A stretch of DNA of 64,000 bases from Oryzias latipes (taxonomy: Eukaryota; Chordata; Actinopteri; Beloniformes; Adrianichthyidae): contig NC_019867.2 of assembly GCF_002234675.1 (NCBI RefSeq), positions 25,223,166 through 25,287,165 on the forward strand, written 5' to 3'. Both the position numbers and the translations under genes were made by a program. Below, one piece after another: positions 43,853 through 64,000 of this stretch. Under the pieces are notes generated by a model that did not search any database, had not been told where the DNA came from, and saw only the letters and a program-made list of their open reading frames with translations. How positions within the stretch are numbered: position 1 is the first letter of the stretch; every line of letters begins with the position of its first letter.

Positions 43853-44463
43853 TCAGTAGCTGTCACCTCTCAGTGGTGCTGTTTCAGGAGTTGTGAGCTG
43901 CACAGTAAAACAAACAGGGGTCCCAGCAAGGGTTGCTCCAATGGGGATTACAAAGGGCATAGTTTGGGAGAATGGAAGTGGTGTCGTGGTGACAGTCAGC
44001 AGGTCTTTGGTAGAACTTACATCATTAACATTAACTTGAGGCTGTGGTGAGGCTTCTGCATCTGGCAGAACCTGCAGACCTGCAGCTTCAGGGTTGGATC
44101 CATTCAGAGGAACTTCTATTTCTTGGGTAGTTTCAGGGGTACTGCTGTCAGCAGAGGTTTCAGACTCTTCTTGTTCTTGTTCGGTCTCCATAGAGTCATC
44201 TTCCTCCACAGCATTAGGCATTAATGTGCCTGTTAGCTCTGGCTGCTGGGACTGAGCAGGAATCTCTTCTGATGAGTCAGCCTCGGAAGTTTCGGATGAA
44301 TCCTCTTCAACATTTTGGTAGACCTGTTTAAAAAGTGCAAAATGACAAGCTTTCTTACATTTGCGTGAAGGTATAAAATAATTTATCTGGTCCAACTTAC
44401 AGGTTTAGATTGTGTTGCGGTCATCAACATAAGGACAAACAGTGCAGCCTGCAGAACTGCCAT
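43853..44463 (-). CDS. SCPP/SIBLING-like secreted acidic phosphoprotein with C-terminal RGD
   Basis: Coding exons (minus): 44463-44401 and 44323-43853, 177 aa; a non-coding first exon ends at 44715 and the second exon starts at 44480. Exon 2 encodes a signal peptide (MAVLQAALFVLMLMTATQS) plus two residues and ends in a phase-0 intron, the hallmark gene layout of secretory calcium-binding phosphoproteins. The mature chain is acidic with Fam20C-type Ser-x-Glu clusters (DSSETSEADSSEE, ESETSADSS), a Thr/Pro-rich hydrophobic part near the C-terminus, and ends LRGDSY. It has one Cys. RGD is typical of SIBLINGs (integrin binding). I do not recognise a specific orthologue. rchy1 as neighbour recalls the position of mammalian ODAPH, but the sequence is not ODAPH-like. 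Confidence 0.75.
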
Positions 44464-44807
44464 CGTGTCTCTTCCTGTATCTACAAAACACAAAGATCAC
44501 GTGTGGATATGTCAAAACTTTGCCAGAGAAACAGTGGGGTGAAAAAAAAGCTTTATTAAAATGTTTGTAGTGAAAATCATCCTCTGAAAAAATAGTTTCA
44601 AGGAATTCTGTCGATAAAATTTAAAAAGCAAAACAATTTTGATTGAAATTTAAGTTAAAAATGAGATTTAAAAGCCTAAATGTAAAGAAATTAGTTGACA
44701 ACTTTTAATCTTACCTTGGCAATCTCCACTATTGTAGCGGTTACTTGCAGCCAAACAGTATGTTCCCCTCAGTGTCTTGAATGTCCAAATATCTCACCAG
44801 GGCAAAG

Positions 44808-44815
44808 CTTTTATA
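44808..44815 (-). promoter_or_regulatory. TATA box of the SCPP-like gene
   Basis: TATAAAAG on the minus strand, about 93 nt upstream of the exon-1 donor (GCCAAG|GTAAGA at 44715). It predicts transcription starting near 44780 and a ~65-nt non-coding first exon. Confidence 0.7.
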
Positions 44816-44819
44816 AAGC

Positions 44820-46688
44820 TATTCAAATCTGTGGGTGCTAAATAATGCTAAACCCTCATATAATTTATGTTCTCCCACTGTCATGCTGCCTCATCTCTAC
44901 CCATCAAAGGTGAAATATTTTAACACCCACAAATAGACTGAAATTAGAACGCTGAAGTTTTGCTTTCAGGATAATGAGTAAGAGCAGCAGAAGTGGCTTC
45001 ATAACCAAACTAAACATGTGTTTTGTGGGTTTAGACCAAACAATAGAAAAGATACGTTTTAGACTTTAAATACACGTGGAGGACACAAATCCCAGACAAA
45101 GTGTCACGTTTTATTTACACGAAATACTGACAGGAAAAAGGGGAGGAAAACCACAAAGCTTTAGGTTTTTAGATGTCTGCAGATATTGTACGGGAATGCC
45201 AAGTGGTGGCACTACTGTTTTTAATCAAATATAAACGTAATTAATTCTAGCAGGAGCTTTTCCTTCCTGCGTGTGATCATCATTAGCCCTCTTTCAAAGA
45301 CCAATTTGAAAAAGCTATGTTGTGGCTTCCCTTTGATTCATAAATGTGTAATCTGTCTAGCGTGAGACACATGAAAAATGTGTGTGGCAAGTTAAATTGG
45401 AGTAAACATGTTGTATTCAAGTCTATAGAAGGCGGGCTGTGTTATGTAAAGTGAGCCACCATCTGAAATCAACCCTAAGCAGCCCAACAACCAAAACCAA
45501 AGTAACTGGATCTAGCACTGAATCAACTCATGACCGCAGCCACTTCTGAGGATGCACAGCTAGTGTTTGTGAGCTGTGTGCAGGATCATACTATGCCTCA
45601 GGGAGCATCCAGCCAGGTCTCCCCTGGGGCATGGGACCCAGGTGCCACCAGAGAAGACTGAGGGGGTGACCAGGGAGGTGAAGGATTGAAACGGCACTGA
45701 GGACAAGGCACTGCAGAGAAGAAATGGCCACCCACTACAGTGGTTAAGAGGTGCCCCATCTCCAAGACAAGGTCTGAGATCAGTAGGGCAGCCACATTAG
45801 CCCAGCATGTCACCAGGTTTATATAAAAATATAAAAAGCAGGTGCACTAATGCCAGGTTGCTCATCTTTTTTCCCCCAAATACTTTCATAAATTAGGTTT
45901 GGACTTCCCCTCATGTTTCACTAAATCAGACCATCTGTAGTTAGTGGTTTTCAAAGCAGCTGGGTGGTGTGGTTAGTGTTATTTAAAGCCAAAGAGTGCC
46001 ATCTGCTGAAGCTTGGGTTTTGGATTGCCCAAAAAAATTCACAGATTCATGACTTGGTTGATGTGTTCAACCATAAAAGGCACATTTTCTATTAGCATTC
46101 ACATTTAAGTTATTGCAGCATTGTCCTGTAAGAAAAAAAAAACCCAATACATTGTTTCTAAACCATATGAAACCCAAGTGAGGCATTTAAAACCTTCAAT
46201 ACATTTGGGTGATACCAAATGAGATTCAACCATTGAATGTTTGCGATGGACTTTGATCCCTCCCTCACGCTCCAAATATGAAATACCCACTGGTTCTAAG
46301 AGGAAAGTCCCATAGACTTGAGAAATCAAGACATCCTGTTTAGTAAGGTATTGCTTAAACCTAATTTAAGATAGAGTACATCAATGCATGTTATAAGTGG
46401 TGTCAAGGGGTTAATCCCTGCCTCATTTATTTCAATACCACCACATCTTTCAGACAGTCCTGTAGGAAGCAAAGTCACAATTTTGCTTTGACAAAAATCC
46501 TACTGGAGCTTGTAAGGAATTTACAAGTGCTGGGAGACTTGATCATTTTTCACTTTGGCTTGCCTGCTATCCAGTGACAGTTTGTGACCTTTACCATTTG
46601 CCTAACTAGTAGCAAGATGACAATTCCTGTTTCACACCTTTGCAGCCTTTAAATAAAATTGCCAAACCAGTTGACTTAAACATGGAAA
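44820..46688. other. Spacer between lrp13 and the SCPP-like gene
   Basis: No supported gene. A GC-richer block at 45540-45830 (minus-strand frame 45598-45813) may be repeat-derived but was not identified. 46250-46335 resembles the start of repeat R2. Confidence 0.4.
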
Positions 46689-46689
46689 T

Positions 46690-46701
46690 TTATTTATTTA
46701 A
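46690..46701 (-). promoter_or_regulatory. lrp13: Polyadenylation signals of lrp13
   Basis: Two overlapping AATAAA motifs on the minus strand 13-24 nt after the lrp13 stop codon, so the 3' untranslated region would be very short. Confidence 0.6.
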
Positions 46702-46713
46702 AACTGATACATT

Positions 46714-49700
46714 TTAGTTTTCAGAAGAAACCACTTCCTGCAAATAGAAACAGAAGTTAGAACATTGCAAGTCAAACACAATTATTCCATTTTGAACCAA
46801 CTACCTCTGGTTTCTCTGCATCTCCAGTTTTTGTGCTTGGGGTGGCTTCAGCATTTTTCTCCAAGTTGGTCATGCACATTTCCTTTGCCGCTTCTGGGCT
46901 AGCCCTTCCATGGAAAGAAATTAATTTTAGTTGTGATTAGAAAAATTCACAAGTTATATAAAAAAATAAAATACCTTGATTCAGAGCTCCTCTTTTTCAC
47001 CACCACGGCTATAACAGCAATGACCACTAGTCCTGCACAGAGACCCACTGCTGCATAGATGATGGGACCCAGCGTGCCTTTTGTGATTGCTTCTTGACAG
47101 GAGTCACCACTGTAGCCTTCTGAACATTTGCATCCACTTGCACCATTTCTGTCAACACAATGACCGTTGCCACTGCAGCGCTTCTGGCTGCACTGCTGGG
47201 CCTCAAGATTCATCAGTTGAACAGAGTCTGGGCTGCTCTCTGGGACTGCCTTTGGGGATGAGTCAGGGGAAGGAACAGAGCTGGGAGGACTTAAAGAAAT
47301 TGTGGTCTTGGTCCCTGAGCCTGGTTTAGCACCAACACCTGTTTAATGAGAACACAATACACATTTTTTGCCCAAAATAGTCAAGGGTGTGCTCAAACTT
47401 TCAGACACTTACAGTTTTCATCCGAGTGGTCAGGACAGTCTACATGGCCATCACAGAATTTCTCAACAGGCTGACATGAGATTTGATCCATACATAGTCT
47501 GCTGCCAGCTGGGCACCTCTGCTCTGGGCTGCACCTGTTGTCCTTCACAAGAAAATCATGGGCACATGCACATGTCTGACCTGCTGGGGTGGCAAGGCAG
47601 AGGTGCTCACAGTTCCCATTTTGCACACACTTGTTGGAACCTAATTGAAACAAAAGTTTGGTTAAGCATTGGAATTAATGTTTGTCAACCTGTTGACTAT
47701 AGTTGCATAGTTACCGATCTGACTGGATTTGCTGTACAGTTTCAAGCCAACTACTTGTGCGTCAACCTCAAACCAGAGCTTCTTTTCCTGTTGGTCTTCC
47801 CTGTACCAAAGTCTAGTCTTATCTGAGGAAAGAGTAATCCAAAACATTGAATATTTAAGGAACCACAAAACTTAAAGAAATTTTACAATAATTTATATCA
47901 AAGCTCTTACCCCCAACAGTTAACCAGAACATTGTGTCCTCAGCAAATGCCACAGAAGTCAAGCCCTCAGCAGCTTCCAGTTCCCTGTATCCTGATCCAT
48001 TAATGTGAGCAGAGCTGATCATCCCCAATTCTGAAAAATAAAATTTCATTTATTTAATCAGAAACACATTAGAGGATCTGAATGTAAGGTGAAAAAGCCC
48101 TTACTGGTGTCAACCCAATAAATGGTGTCGCCATTGCTAGAGAAGACCAGAGACGTAGGCTGAATGGCATCCTTCCACACAACTTTTCGTTCGGTGCCAT
48201 CCATGTGAGCGCACTCTATTGCAGCCTTGCTACCTGCAGTTTGCAGCCCCAGATTTGAGAAGCAAACTCTGCCACTAGGAGGGTGAAGTGCAATGAAGCC
48301 CAGTCTCCCAATACCCTCCTTTATAAGTACAGTCGTGTATGCGCCGGTGAATGAGGTGACCTGCAGTCGTGGCTGCTTGATGCTGCTCCAGTATACATTT
48401 AGAGTTACAGAGTCAAGAGCCATGGCAGTGATTGTGTCACCAAGCAGCTTAAGGACCTGGCCTTTGGATGTCAAGATTGAGTCCTTCAGCTTAAAGGACC
48501 TGATTGAGCTGGTGGCATCATCTACCAACATGATTGTGTGTTCAAGTTGGCTGTAGTCCATGAGTGTGGCTTTGTTGACACTGGGAACATGCAGAGCCAG
48601 GTGTTCAGGCCAGCCTTTAAAGTCCTCTTGACGAAACTGCAAGTAAATCTGGAAGGAACCAACATTTCCACATTTAATTTTGCACATTTTGATTACCGCT
48701 CATAGAAAATGCAATTACCAGCCATCCTCATTGCAGGCATCTGCTAGATTTGCAGTGTTCCTTGCATTGAGCCAGGCAGGACCTCCCAGTTTTTAATCCA
48801 TTTGAGGTATAATTCCTACCTGGGTAACAGTAGAGGGAGACAACAGCAGCAGGAAAGTTGAAGTAGCCAAGCTAGAGCATGTACGGCCATCCTTGGCCAA
48901 CAAGACACCAGTGGGACACTTGCAGACTGCTTTTGATTCTGGGGCCAAGACACACATGTGAGAACATTCCATTTTCTTGCAGGGGTTTCCAGTGTCCATC
49001 TGAAGTATTGGGTGGATGATCTAAAAGGGGTCAGAGGAGGCCATCAAAAAGCTGCACTTTGATTAAAAATCCACAAGTGTTCTGTTAGTTCTAACCTTTA
49101 GTGCAACAGGTTGTCCAGGCCTTTTCAGTACAATTTGACGGTTTTTACCAGAGAGTTTTGTAGCAGCCTGCACTATCCGCTGCTTTGCATCAGACCAGTA
49201 TAGCATGTCATTAAATACAGCCACAGAAAATGGATATGTAATCTTTTTCATCTGAAGAATCTGAAAGTGGCACAAAAAAAAAATAGATTAAAAGTGTAAA
49301 TTGAGCTCTAGTCACAATTTTAAAACCAAGCCATTCAAGGAACTTGTTAGTTCCCCTGGCTTAGTTTAAGGAAAACTAATTTAGTCACTAAACATTAACT
49401 GGCATTAAAACTTGGGGAAATTTCATATTTACCCTAATGTCATCACCATCCAGTGTAGCAGAGCCAATTGCCTTCAGTGTCTCCTCTGTCCAGTAGATCC
49501 TTTCAGAAATTATGTCCACTGCAATGTCACCCGGCCATTTCAAGCTTGAATTTACCACAACCTTCCTCTGAGAGCCATCCATCCCTGCACGCTCAATCTT
49601 TGCGCTATTACCAACCTCAGTCCAGAACATCAGCCTACAAAAGTAAAAATGAGCATTTTAGTTAAAAAAAAGAAAAAAAAAAAAAGTGTACACTGTAGCA

Positions 49701-52700
49701 TGTTGTCAATCAGGACAGATCATTTTAACATACCCTTTCTGTGGTAGTAGAGTGAGACAACGGGGTACATCCAGGTCTTCATCCAGAATGGTGGTTTTGT
49801 CCATGGATTTCATTGTGATTTTTGCCAGTTTTATGGCAAAAATTTTACTTTTCCCACTATCAATCCAGTACAAGTTTCTCCCAAGCCAGTCCACAGCAAC
49901 AGAATTAGCCTGGACACCTGTTAAGACATTTACGGTAAGCGTTTTTTTTTTTTTTTAATGGAATTAAGAGCAGCCCTTTGCACTTACCTTTAACCAGTAC
50001 TCCTGTGCTCTTCTGGTCAAGTGAAGACCATCTTATGGCCTTTGAGTCCCCACTGACCCAGAAAGCCTTTTGATCCCTCCAGTCATAGTCAAGAGCCAGA
50101 ATTCCCTGCTTAGCTGGTGATTTCAACACATCTAGGCTTCCACTGCGCAGGCCAAACAAATAAAGTTCTGTTTGAACTGACACCAATAGAAATGGTTCAC
50201 CTGGAAGAGAAGATCTCTGCCCTTAGTCAACTTTCCTTTAAGACATTTCAGCTGTAGCCCAAGTTTTGAAGTGCTTTAAGCTTGTGGTTGTCATTCAGAA
50301 TACCTGTGATTTTGCATTGGTGTCCACCTGCTTCCATTATAAAGCCTGGATGACAGTCACACTGGTATGACCCTGGTGTATTGAGGCACAAATGACTGCA
50401 CACAGCTGGTGTCCGTCCTTCACACTCATTGACATCAACACAAGTCAGCCCATCCTCCAAGAGCTTGTATCCAGCATCACAGCGACAACGCTATGCAGGA
50501 AGTCAAACAAACCATGATACACTTTCATGTTCCAATTTCCCCTTCTACAAAGGGAAAAGGCTTACCGATCCCTCTGGTGTGCTGTAGCAACCCTGAGAAC
50601 AGCGGGTTTGCTCTGCCTCTGGACACTTTGTCTGGCAGCTTCCTCCCTCATCTGAGCCATCTGCACAGTTTGTGATGCCATTGCACACCAATGCTGGATC
50701 CAAGCACTCTTTACTTACACACTGGAACTCATGAGGACGGCATGTTAGTTTTCCACCTGTTAAGACATTTACATTTTTTATAGTCAGGGAGTCATAGCTT
50801 TTATAGACACCATCTGCTGCTAGTTTAGTTTCATAGACCGTTTATAGAAGACTGCCTCCTTTAGATTTAGTAATGCCTGTAGAACATAAAATCCTTACAC
50901 TCATGCTCGTCACTGTTGTCATCACAGTCCTTTGTGCCATCACATCTCCAAGCTGTAGGAATACAGGCCGATCCAGACCTACATTGCCATTGGAAGTCTT
51001 CACAATCTGCTGGAGCCACAGGACAGTCCTAACAAGAAACAGCAAGCCATTTAGCTCAGGGAAAGAAAAACTTGAAAAGTGCAATTTACTGTCAACTTAA
51101 AAAAGTTGTCAATTTAGTTTGGCCTAGCACATTCAAGTGGATGTCACACATTTCATTTATTATCCACCTTCTCATCAGAGCCATCTTTGCAGTCCTGGTC
51201 TCCATCACACATCCACTCCTGCAATAGACACTCTTTGCTCTGGGTACAGCGGTGGTTGGTGGTACAAACTGGTGCTTTGACACAGCTCTCTTCGTCTGAA
51301 CCATCCCAGCAGTCTGGGTGACCATCACAGTGCATGGAGGCAGACACACACTGGCCACTGGTACATTTAAATTCTGAACTGCTGCACTCTTTTTCAGCTG
51401 TGGTGTACAAAAGAAACAGTCAGACTAATTTTAAAGTCAAGGAAGCAGAATATTAGCAATTCATCTCAAAAATACCACAGGAGGCTTCATCACTGCCATC
51501 AGCACAGTCCTGTTCCCCGTCACACAGGAAACTGCTCGGGATGCAACGGCTCTTGTCACACTGGTGAGCACAGCCCTCCATGTATTTGGCACATTCTAGC
51601 TCATCTGAGCGGTCCTGACACTGAGGTACGCCATCACACACCTGGCTCTTCTCAATGCACTTCTTTCCATGGGCACACTGGAATTGGTCTGCAAACCAAA
51701 GTCTCATTAAAACCAAAGAACAGATGTGATTATATTGGCTTTATCCTTAAGTTGGTGCAAACACATTACCTTAGACTCTTTAAAATAATTTTAGTAGTGC
51801 AAAACCCATGAATAAACACGTCTACTTTACAAACAAAATATGAGCACTGCTCACTAGATGGCAATAAAACCACATGCAATTACCACTGTCACATGTTGAT
51901 AAGCAGTCCTCCTCATCTGAACCATCTCGGCAGTCAGGTTCTCCATCACAAACGTGGTTGTAGTGTACACAGTCTGACTTGTCCCTGCAGAGTTTGGAGC
52001 CCAAAGGACATCTGATGGGAAGAGGTTCAGAAGGAACAGCTGTAGGGACTGTAATGTCCTCTTCCTCCTCTTGCTTGTCTCCATCTGTGCAGGTGAAGGG
52101 AAATTCAGGAACTTTCAACACACTCAAACTTCAGTTTGCGTTTTTTAACCTACCACAGCTGGCTTCATCGGTACCATCCAGACAGTCTCTCTCCCCATCA
52201 CAGACGAAGGTAGCAGGCAGGCAGCGGTTCTTGTCATCACACTGATGAGCACAGTTATCAGTCCGCTTCATGCACTGCTGCTCATCCGAGTGGTCCTGAC
52301 AGTGAGCTGTACCGTCGCACACATGCTGCTTGTCTATGCATTTCTTCCCATGAGCGCACTGGAACTGGTCTGTTTGGATACAGGATTGGGTCAGGAAACT
52401 GATGCTACACAAGGCTAACAAGTTAAGTTCCAACAGCAACTGATACATGAAATGTGGATAAATCAAAACAGTAATTCCATTAAAAACAAAAAAATAACAA
52501 CCACCTTCTCTACATCCAGATTCACAGTCCTCTTCATCAGAACCATCTGCACAGTCTTGTTCTCCATCACACAGAAGGCTGTACTGGATACACTCTGAGC
52601 CATCCTTACACAGTACAGTACCCACTTTACACCTCTTTGTGCTGCTCCCAGCTGAAACACAGGATTTAACAGTCAGAAAAACAAAGTTCCACAATAGGAG

Positions 52701-52772
52701 AACATTAAGTCTAGACTCACCTGTCACAAAAATCCCTACTAGCCCCAAACAGAGCCATAACAAGCCACCCAT
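46714..52772 (-). CDS. lrp13: LDL-receptor-related protein 13-like (teleost vitellogenin receptor family)
   Basis: Twenty-one coding exons (minus): 52772-52721, 52651-52505, 52369-52154, 52084-51884, 51688-51476, 51397-51168, 51028-50899, 50756-50566, 50490-50304, 50200-49988, 49917-49734, 49634-49433, 49260-49096, 49020-48820, 48648-48105, 48030-47911, 47822-47715, 47640-47413, 47338-46975, 46904-46805, 46737-46714; 1339 aa. Order: signal peptide, ten LDL-A repeats (about 20-445), EGF plus Ca-binding EGF (DVNEC), YWTD propeller 1 (YWID, FWTE, YWTE, YWSD), EGF, degenerate propeller 2, EGF, an eleventh LDL-A, Ser/Thr/Pro linker, EGF, one membrane span (about 1267-1290) and a 48-residue tail without NPxY. 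Fish Lrp13 is an ovary-expressed receptor that binds vitellogenin. The name rests on architecture and memory, not alignment. Confidence 0.8.
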
Positions 52773-52830
52773 TGCAACAGACAAAATAAAAAAGTGAACC
52801 AGATCATAGAGTGTGACTGGGCTGGGGCTG

Positions 52831-52838
52831 TTTATAAA
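52831..52838 (-). promoter_or_regulatory. lrp13: TATA box of lrp13
   Basis: TTTATAAA, about 60 nt upstream of the lrp13 ATG, predicting a start site near 52805 and a short leader. A TATA promoter fits a tissue-restricted gene. Confidence 0.6.
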
Positions 52839-52839
52839 G

Positions 52840-53780
52840 GTACCAGGTGAGGCCAAATCAGCCTAATTGAACACCTGTGGGAAAGGAGGGCTTAAGTTTT
52901 CTCCCTCTCAGCTGTTTCTACTTAAAGATGCATAGACATTATTTAAACATGAATTTATCAAGAAGGGGACAATTGAAATTAATTAATATAAAAAAAACAA
53001 ATGTAAATATGCCATATTTTAGTCATCGGCTAATTTCCATCTGTAGTCCCCTGGCAGATTTATGTTATTGAACAAATGAAAAAGATTTAAGAGGAAGAAA
53101 CTACACAAAACCCAGAATATGAAACAAAGGTGACAGACAGTATACAAAATACAAATAGAAACACAATGTAAATCTAAATCCAATTTAATTTTAGAATCAG
53201 TGTCTGTTATGTAATAAAATGTTCTGATTCCTTTTGGTCATATATGATCAATCTATTTCTATCGATAAATTCTATCGATTTATGAAGCTACACTTCCAAT
53301 TGTGTTTTAAATTTGACAAAAGTTGTCCTTTTTCTCATTGTAATAGGTATGCTGTTATTGAAAAATGCATGAATTGCTTCTTCATTTTTGTTGTGTGTTA
53401 GATTAATGATAATTTTAAAACAAAGTAGTATGAAAACGCACGCAACTATTTTGACCCCCAACATCACAGTCGCTAAACGTTAGCCACGAATAGACCTTAT
53501 GAAATAATATTATAAAATATGGAACACATTTGATGGCTACAATCTTGTTTTATATTACCCATTCAAAAAGATTATTCAAACCAAGTGAAATGGTGATGTT
53601 GAGGTACAGGTTGAACAGAATGCGTAGTGTTTTCTTTTACCCATTGTATTGTTTCTAGTTATTAAAAAGGTTGGTTGAAATAAGAAAAACCGCAGGTTGG
53701 AATAGAAAATGAAAGAGAGAAAAAAAGAAATGATTGAGTTAAAAATGCATTGTCAAGGGCACCAGCCAGAACAATCTTCT
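52840..53780. other. Spacer between lrp13 and smad2 (divergent)
   Basis: AT-rich non-coding text. No repeat or gene recognised. Confidence 0.4.
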
Positions 53781-53789
53781 TCGTATCCT

Positions 53790-53812
53790 CCAATCACGTT
53801 GGAGTGGGCGGG
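53790..53812 (+). promoter_or_regulatory. smad2: smad2 promoter elements
   Basis: CCAAT (53790-53794) and GGGCGGG (53806-53812) lie about 150 nt upstream of the donor of the non-coding first exon (TTTCAG|GTACTG, exon ending at 53961). There is no TATA box, as expected for a widely expressed gene. Confidence 0.5.
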
Positions 53813-53960
53813 ACTAAGAGCTGGTGCGTAGCCATCACGTTTGTTGTGATGTTCCGGTCTAGATAGCCTGCTTGGCTAGCGGCTAGCACTGTGGCGTTGG
53901 TAGCAACTTGAGAGGATCCGGCGAGCCTTGTCAGAATTAGCCAACGGACAGTCTCTTTCA

Positions 53961-55282
53961 GGTACTGACATTTCTTTCTTGATAAACAAGTTCTTTGAAA
54001 GGTTTCACCAATTTTTTTGTCTTCTAACCGTAAAATGTTATAGATAATTTATGCAAAATGTTGAAGCGCTTTTTTTAGCTGTTTTTATCGACTTTGAATC
54101 CTGTTGTTTTGAAGCAGGTATTCTGTAGCTCCGTTAGCCAGCGGGAGCCACAGCTCAGTTTGCAAGAGTTCGTACAAGATGCAAAGCCTTTCTGTGTTTT
54201 TGAGTGAAATATTCAGTCTGGCCGCTCAAGTAGGATAACTCATCCCATTGGGAGGGAAAAGTTATATTATTTATGCGCCGCTTGGTTTTACATCATTTGG
54301 GTGTTTTAGCGAGTTGGGGGCGCTACAAAAGTAGCGCAACTTGACTTTTGCAAACAGGGTCTATTTTCGAGGACCACAACAAAAGGATTTAATAACAAGC
54401 TGGAGGTTAGCTTAGTTAAGCTAACTTGAGCAACAAAACCATTGTTTTTGTATGATAAAACCTAAATTTTGGGATATGTTAGCCGTAGTTTCAACACGAG
54501 ATTGTTTTTACAAAGAGGAAACTAGGGTTTTTGTCAAGCTAATGCTAATGAATTCAGTGTTGTGATTTGAGCAGGCCCCCCTCCTTGCTAGCAATCGGCC
54601 TTCGCGAGTCCGTGCAAGATCGCACTCTGGATGTGCCTTTCTCACACTCACTTGGCTTCCTTTTTAGGAAATATCCACCACACGTGTCAATTTCTAATGT
54701 TTCTCACAACAAACAGCCGTTTTGACGTTAACCAAACCGGTAGCTTGTTTGGTCTAACGCTGAGGCTGAGCTGATAAATACGCCGCTTTACTTCTGAAGG
54801 ACTAGATGCCCAAAGTTTAAGGCTCAGTCTGAACATCCCACAATAATCACGTAGTTCTTTGAAAAACTACGATTTCATTTTAATAACTAAACACATTTCC
54901 AAATTAAATTAGATCTTTCTGTCGTTTTGACTCAGTTGTATCAAACCACAACATGAGTTTTACCTTTAAAAAGACCCTGAAGTTATTCAGAATTATAGTT
55001 TTATTAAATAACTAGTGTATATTTAATGTTTTTATATTTTTTTTTACCGAGATTTGACTAGTTCGTGAATTATATTTTTTAAGAAACTGCAGCTATTATT
55101 ATTATTAAATTACTTTTAAATTGGACATTAAATATTCTCCGTTTAGATCCAGTTCTCAGTAAAACTGAATGCAAGACACTAGTCTTTACCAATTTTTGCA
55201 TATTGATGTGCGATTTATTATATTTGTTTTTTTATGTTCGTATGTTTTGATTATGTGCTGCTCGTGTGATTTTTCTTTCAAG
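53961..55282 (+). other. smad2: smad2 intron 1
   Basis: From donor GTACTGAC (53962) to acceptor TTTCTTTCAAG (ending 55282). Unique AT-moderate text, no repeat recognised. Exon 2 begins at 55283 with 175 nt of leader before the ATG. Confidence 0.55.
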
Positions 55283-55457
55283 GTGTTTGGATCTTTGAAA
55301 TACTCTGTGCTGGTTCTGGCTTCCACTCTGTGCCTCACTGGTTATCAGACGGGTACCTGAAAGCAAAAGGCCCAAATTCCAGCTCTGGCTCTCGTCTGCC
55401 CCTGATTCATTAAGCCTGTATTGAGTCAGCTGGAAACTCCCAGCTTGACAAGTCAAG

Positions 55458-63971
<8,514 letters not shown>

Positions 63972-64000
63972 TGAGCGCTGAAACCGAAATGGTGTTTTAA

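Noticed and set aside
45598-45813. 71-aa minus-strand frame in a GC-richer block
   Set aside because: Could be a LINE or other repeat scrap, but no motif allows a family call.
53850-53961. Exact transcription start of smad2
   Set aside because: The donor at 53961 is clear, but the 5' limit of the non-coding exon cannot be fixed from sequence, so no separate exon entry is given.

Overview
The window is nuclear DNA of a ray-finned (teleost) fish. The evidence is the set of spliced vertebrate genes, a teleost-type lrp13 vitellogenin-receptor gene, and a dense load of fish-type transposon fossils (hAT, Tc1/mariner, PIF/Harbinger, L2-like tails, tRNA-derived SINE, Penelope-like debris). All splice junctions given here were read directly from the sequence: every intron is GT-AG and the phases are consistent within each gene.

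Layout, left to right. (1) About 1-19 kb has no protein-coding gene I can support. It holds several GC-balanced, AT-homeobox-motif-rich stretches that look like conserved non-coding elements (1-420, 2060-2660, 6040-6420, 14560-15060, 16080-16450), separated by repeat fossils: a solo LTR with a Harbinger element inside it, a 2.2-kb foldback element, a nested hAT/MITE pair, a Tc1 relic and a TA-flanked MITE. (2) 21.2-29.1 kb, minus strand: tia1, 12 coding exons, 386 codons, with three RRMs and a Gln-rich tail. (3) 29.6 kb, minus strand: tRNA-Gly(CCC), in the roughly 2-kb spacer between divergent tia1 and rchy1. (4) 31.2-40.8 kb, plus strand: rchy1 (Pirh2 ubiquitin ligase), 9 exons, 261 aa, with a 5.6-kb intron 7 filled by transposons nested at least three deep. 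(5) 43.9-44.8 kb, minus strand: a small secreted acidic protein gene with SCPP/SIBLING-type exon layout, Ser-x-Glu clusters and a C-terminal RGD. (6) 46.7-52.8 kb, minus strand: lrp13-like LDL-receptor family gene, 21 exons, 1339 aa. (7) 53.9 kb to the right edge, plus strand: smad2, complete except for its last coding exon, which lies outside the window.

The genes do not form one pathway. tia1 (RNA binding, stress granules), rchy1 (p53-directed ubiquitination) and smad2 (TGF-beta/Nodal/activin signalling) are housekeeping or developmental regulators. The SCPP-like gene and lrp13 both encode extracellular/secretory-pathway products with TATA promoters and lie next to each other on the same strand. 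The most promising items for follow-up are the SCPP-like RGD protein beside rchy1 (the human 4q21 counterpart of this neighbourhood carries ODAPH), a fresh-looking hairpin insertion in a tia1 intron with a hammerhead-ribozyme-like core, the foldback element with about 405-bp inverted ends, and the lrp13 cytoplasmic tail that lacks an NPxY motif.
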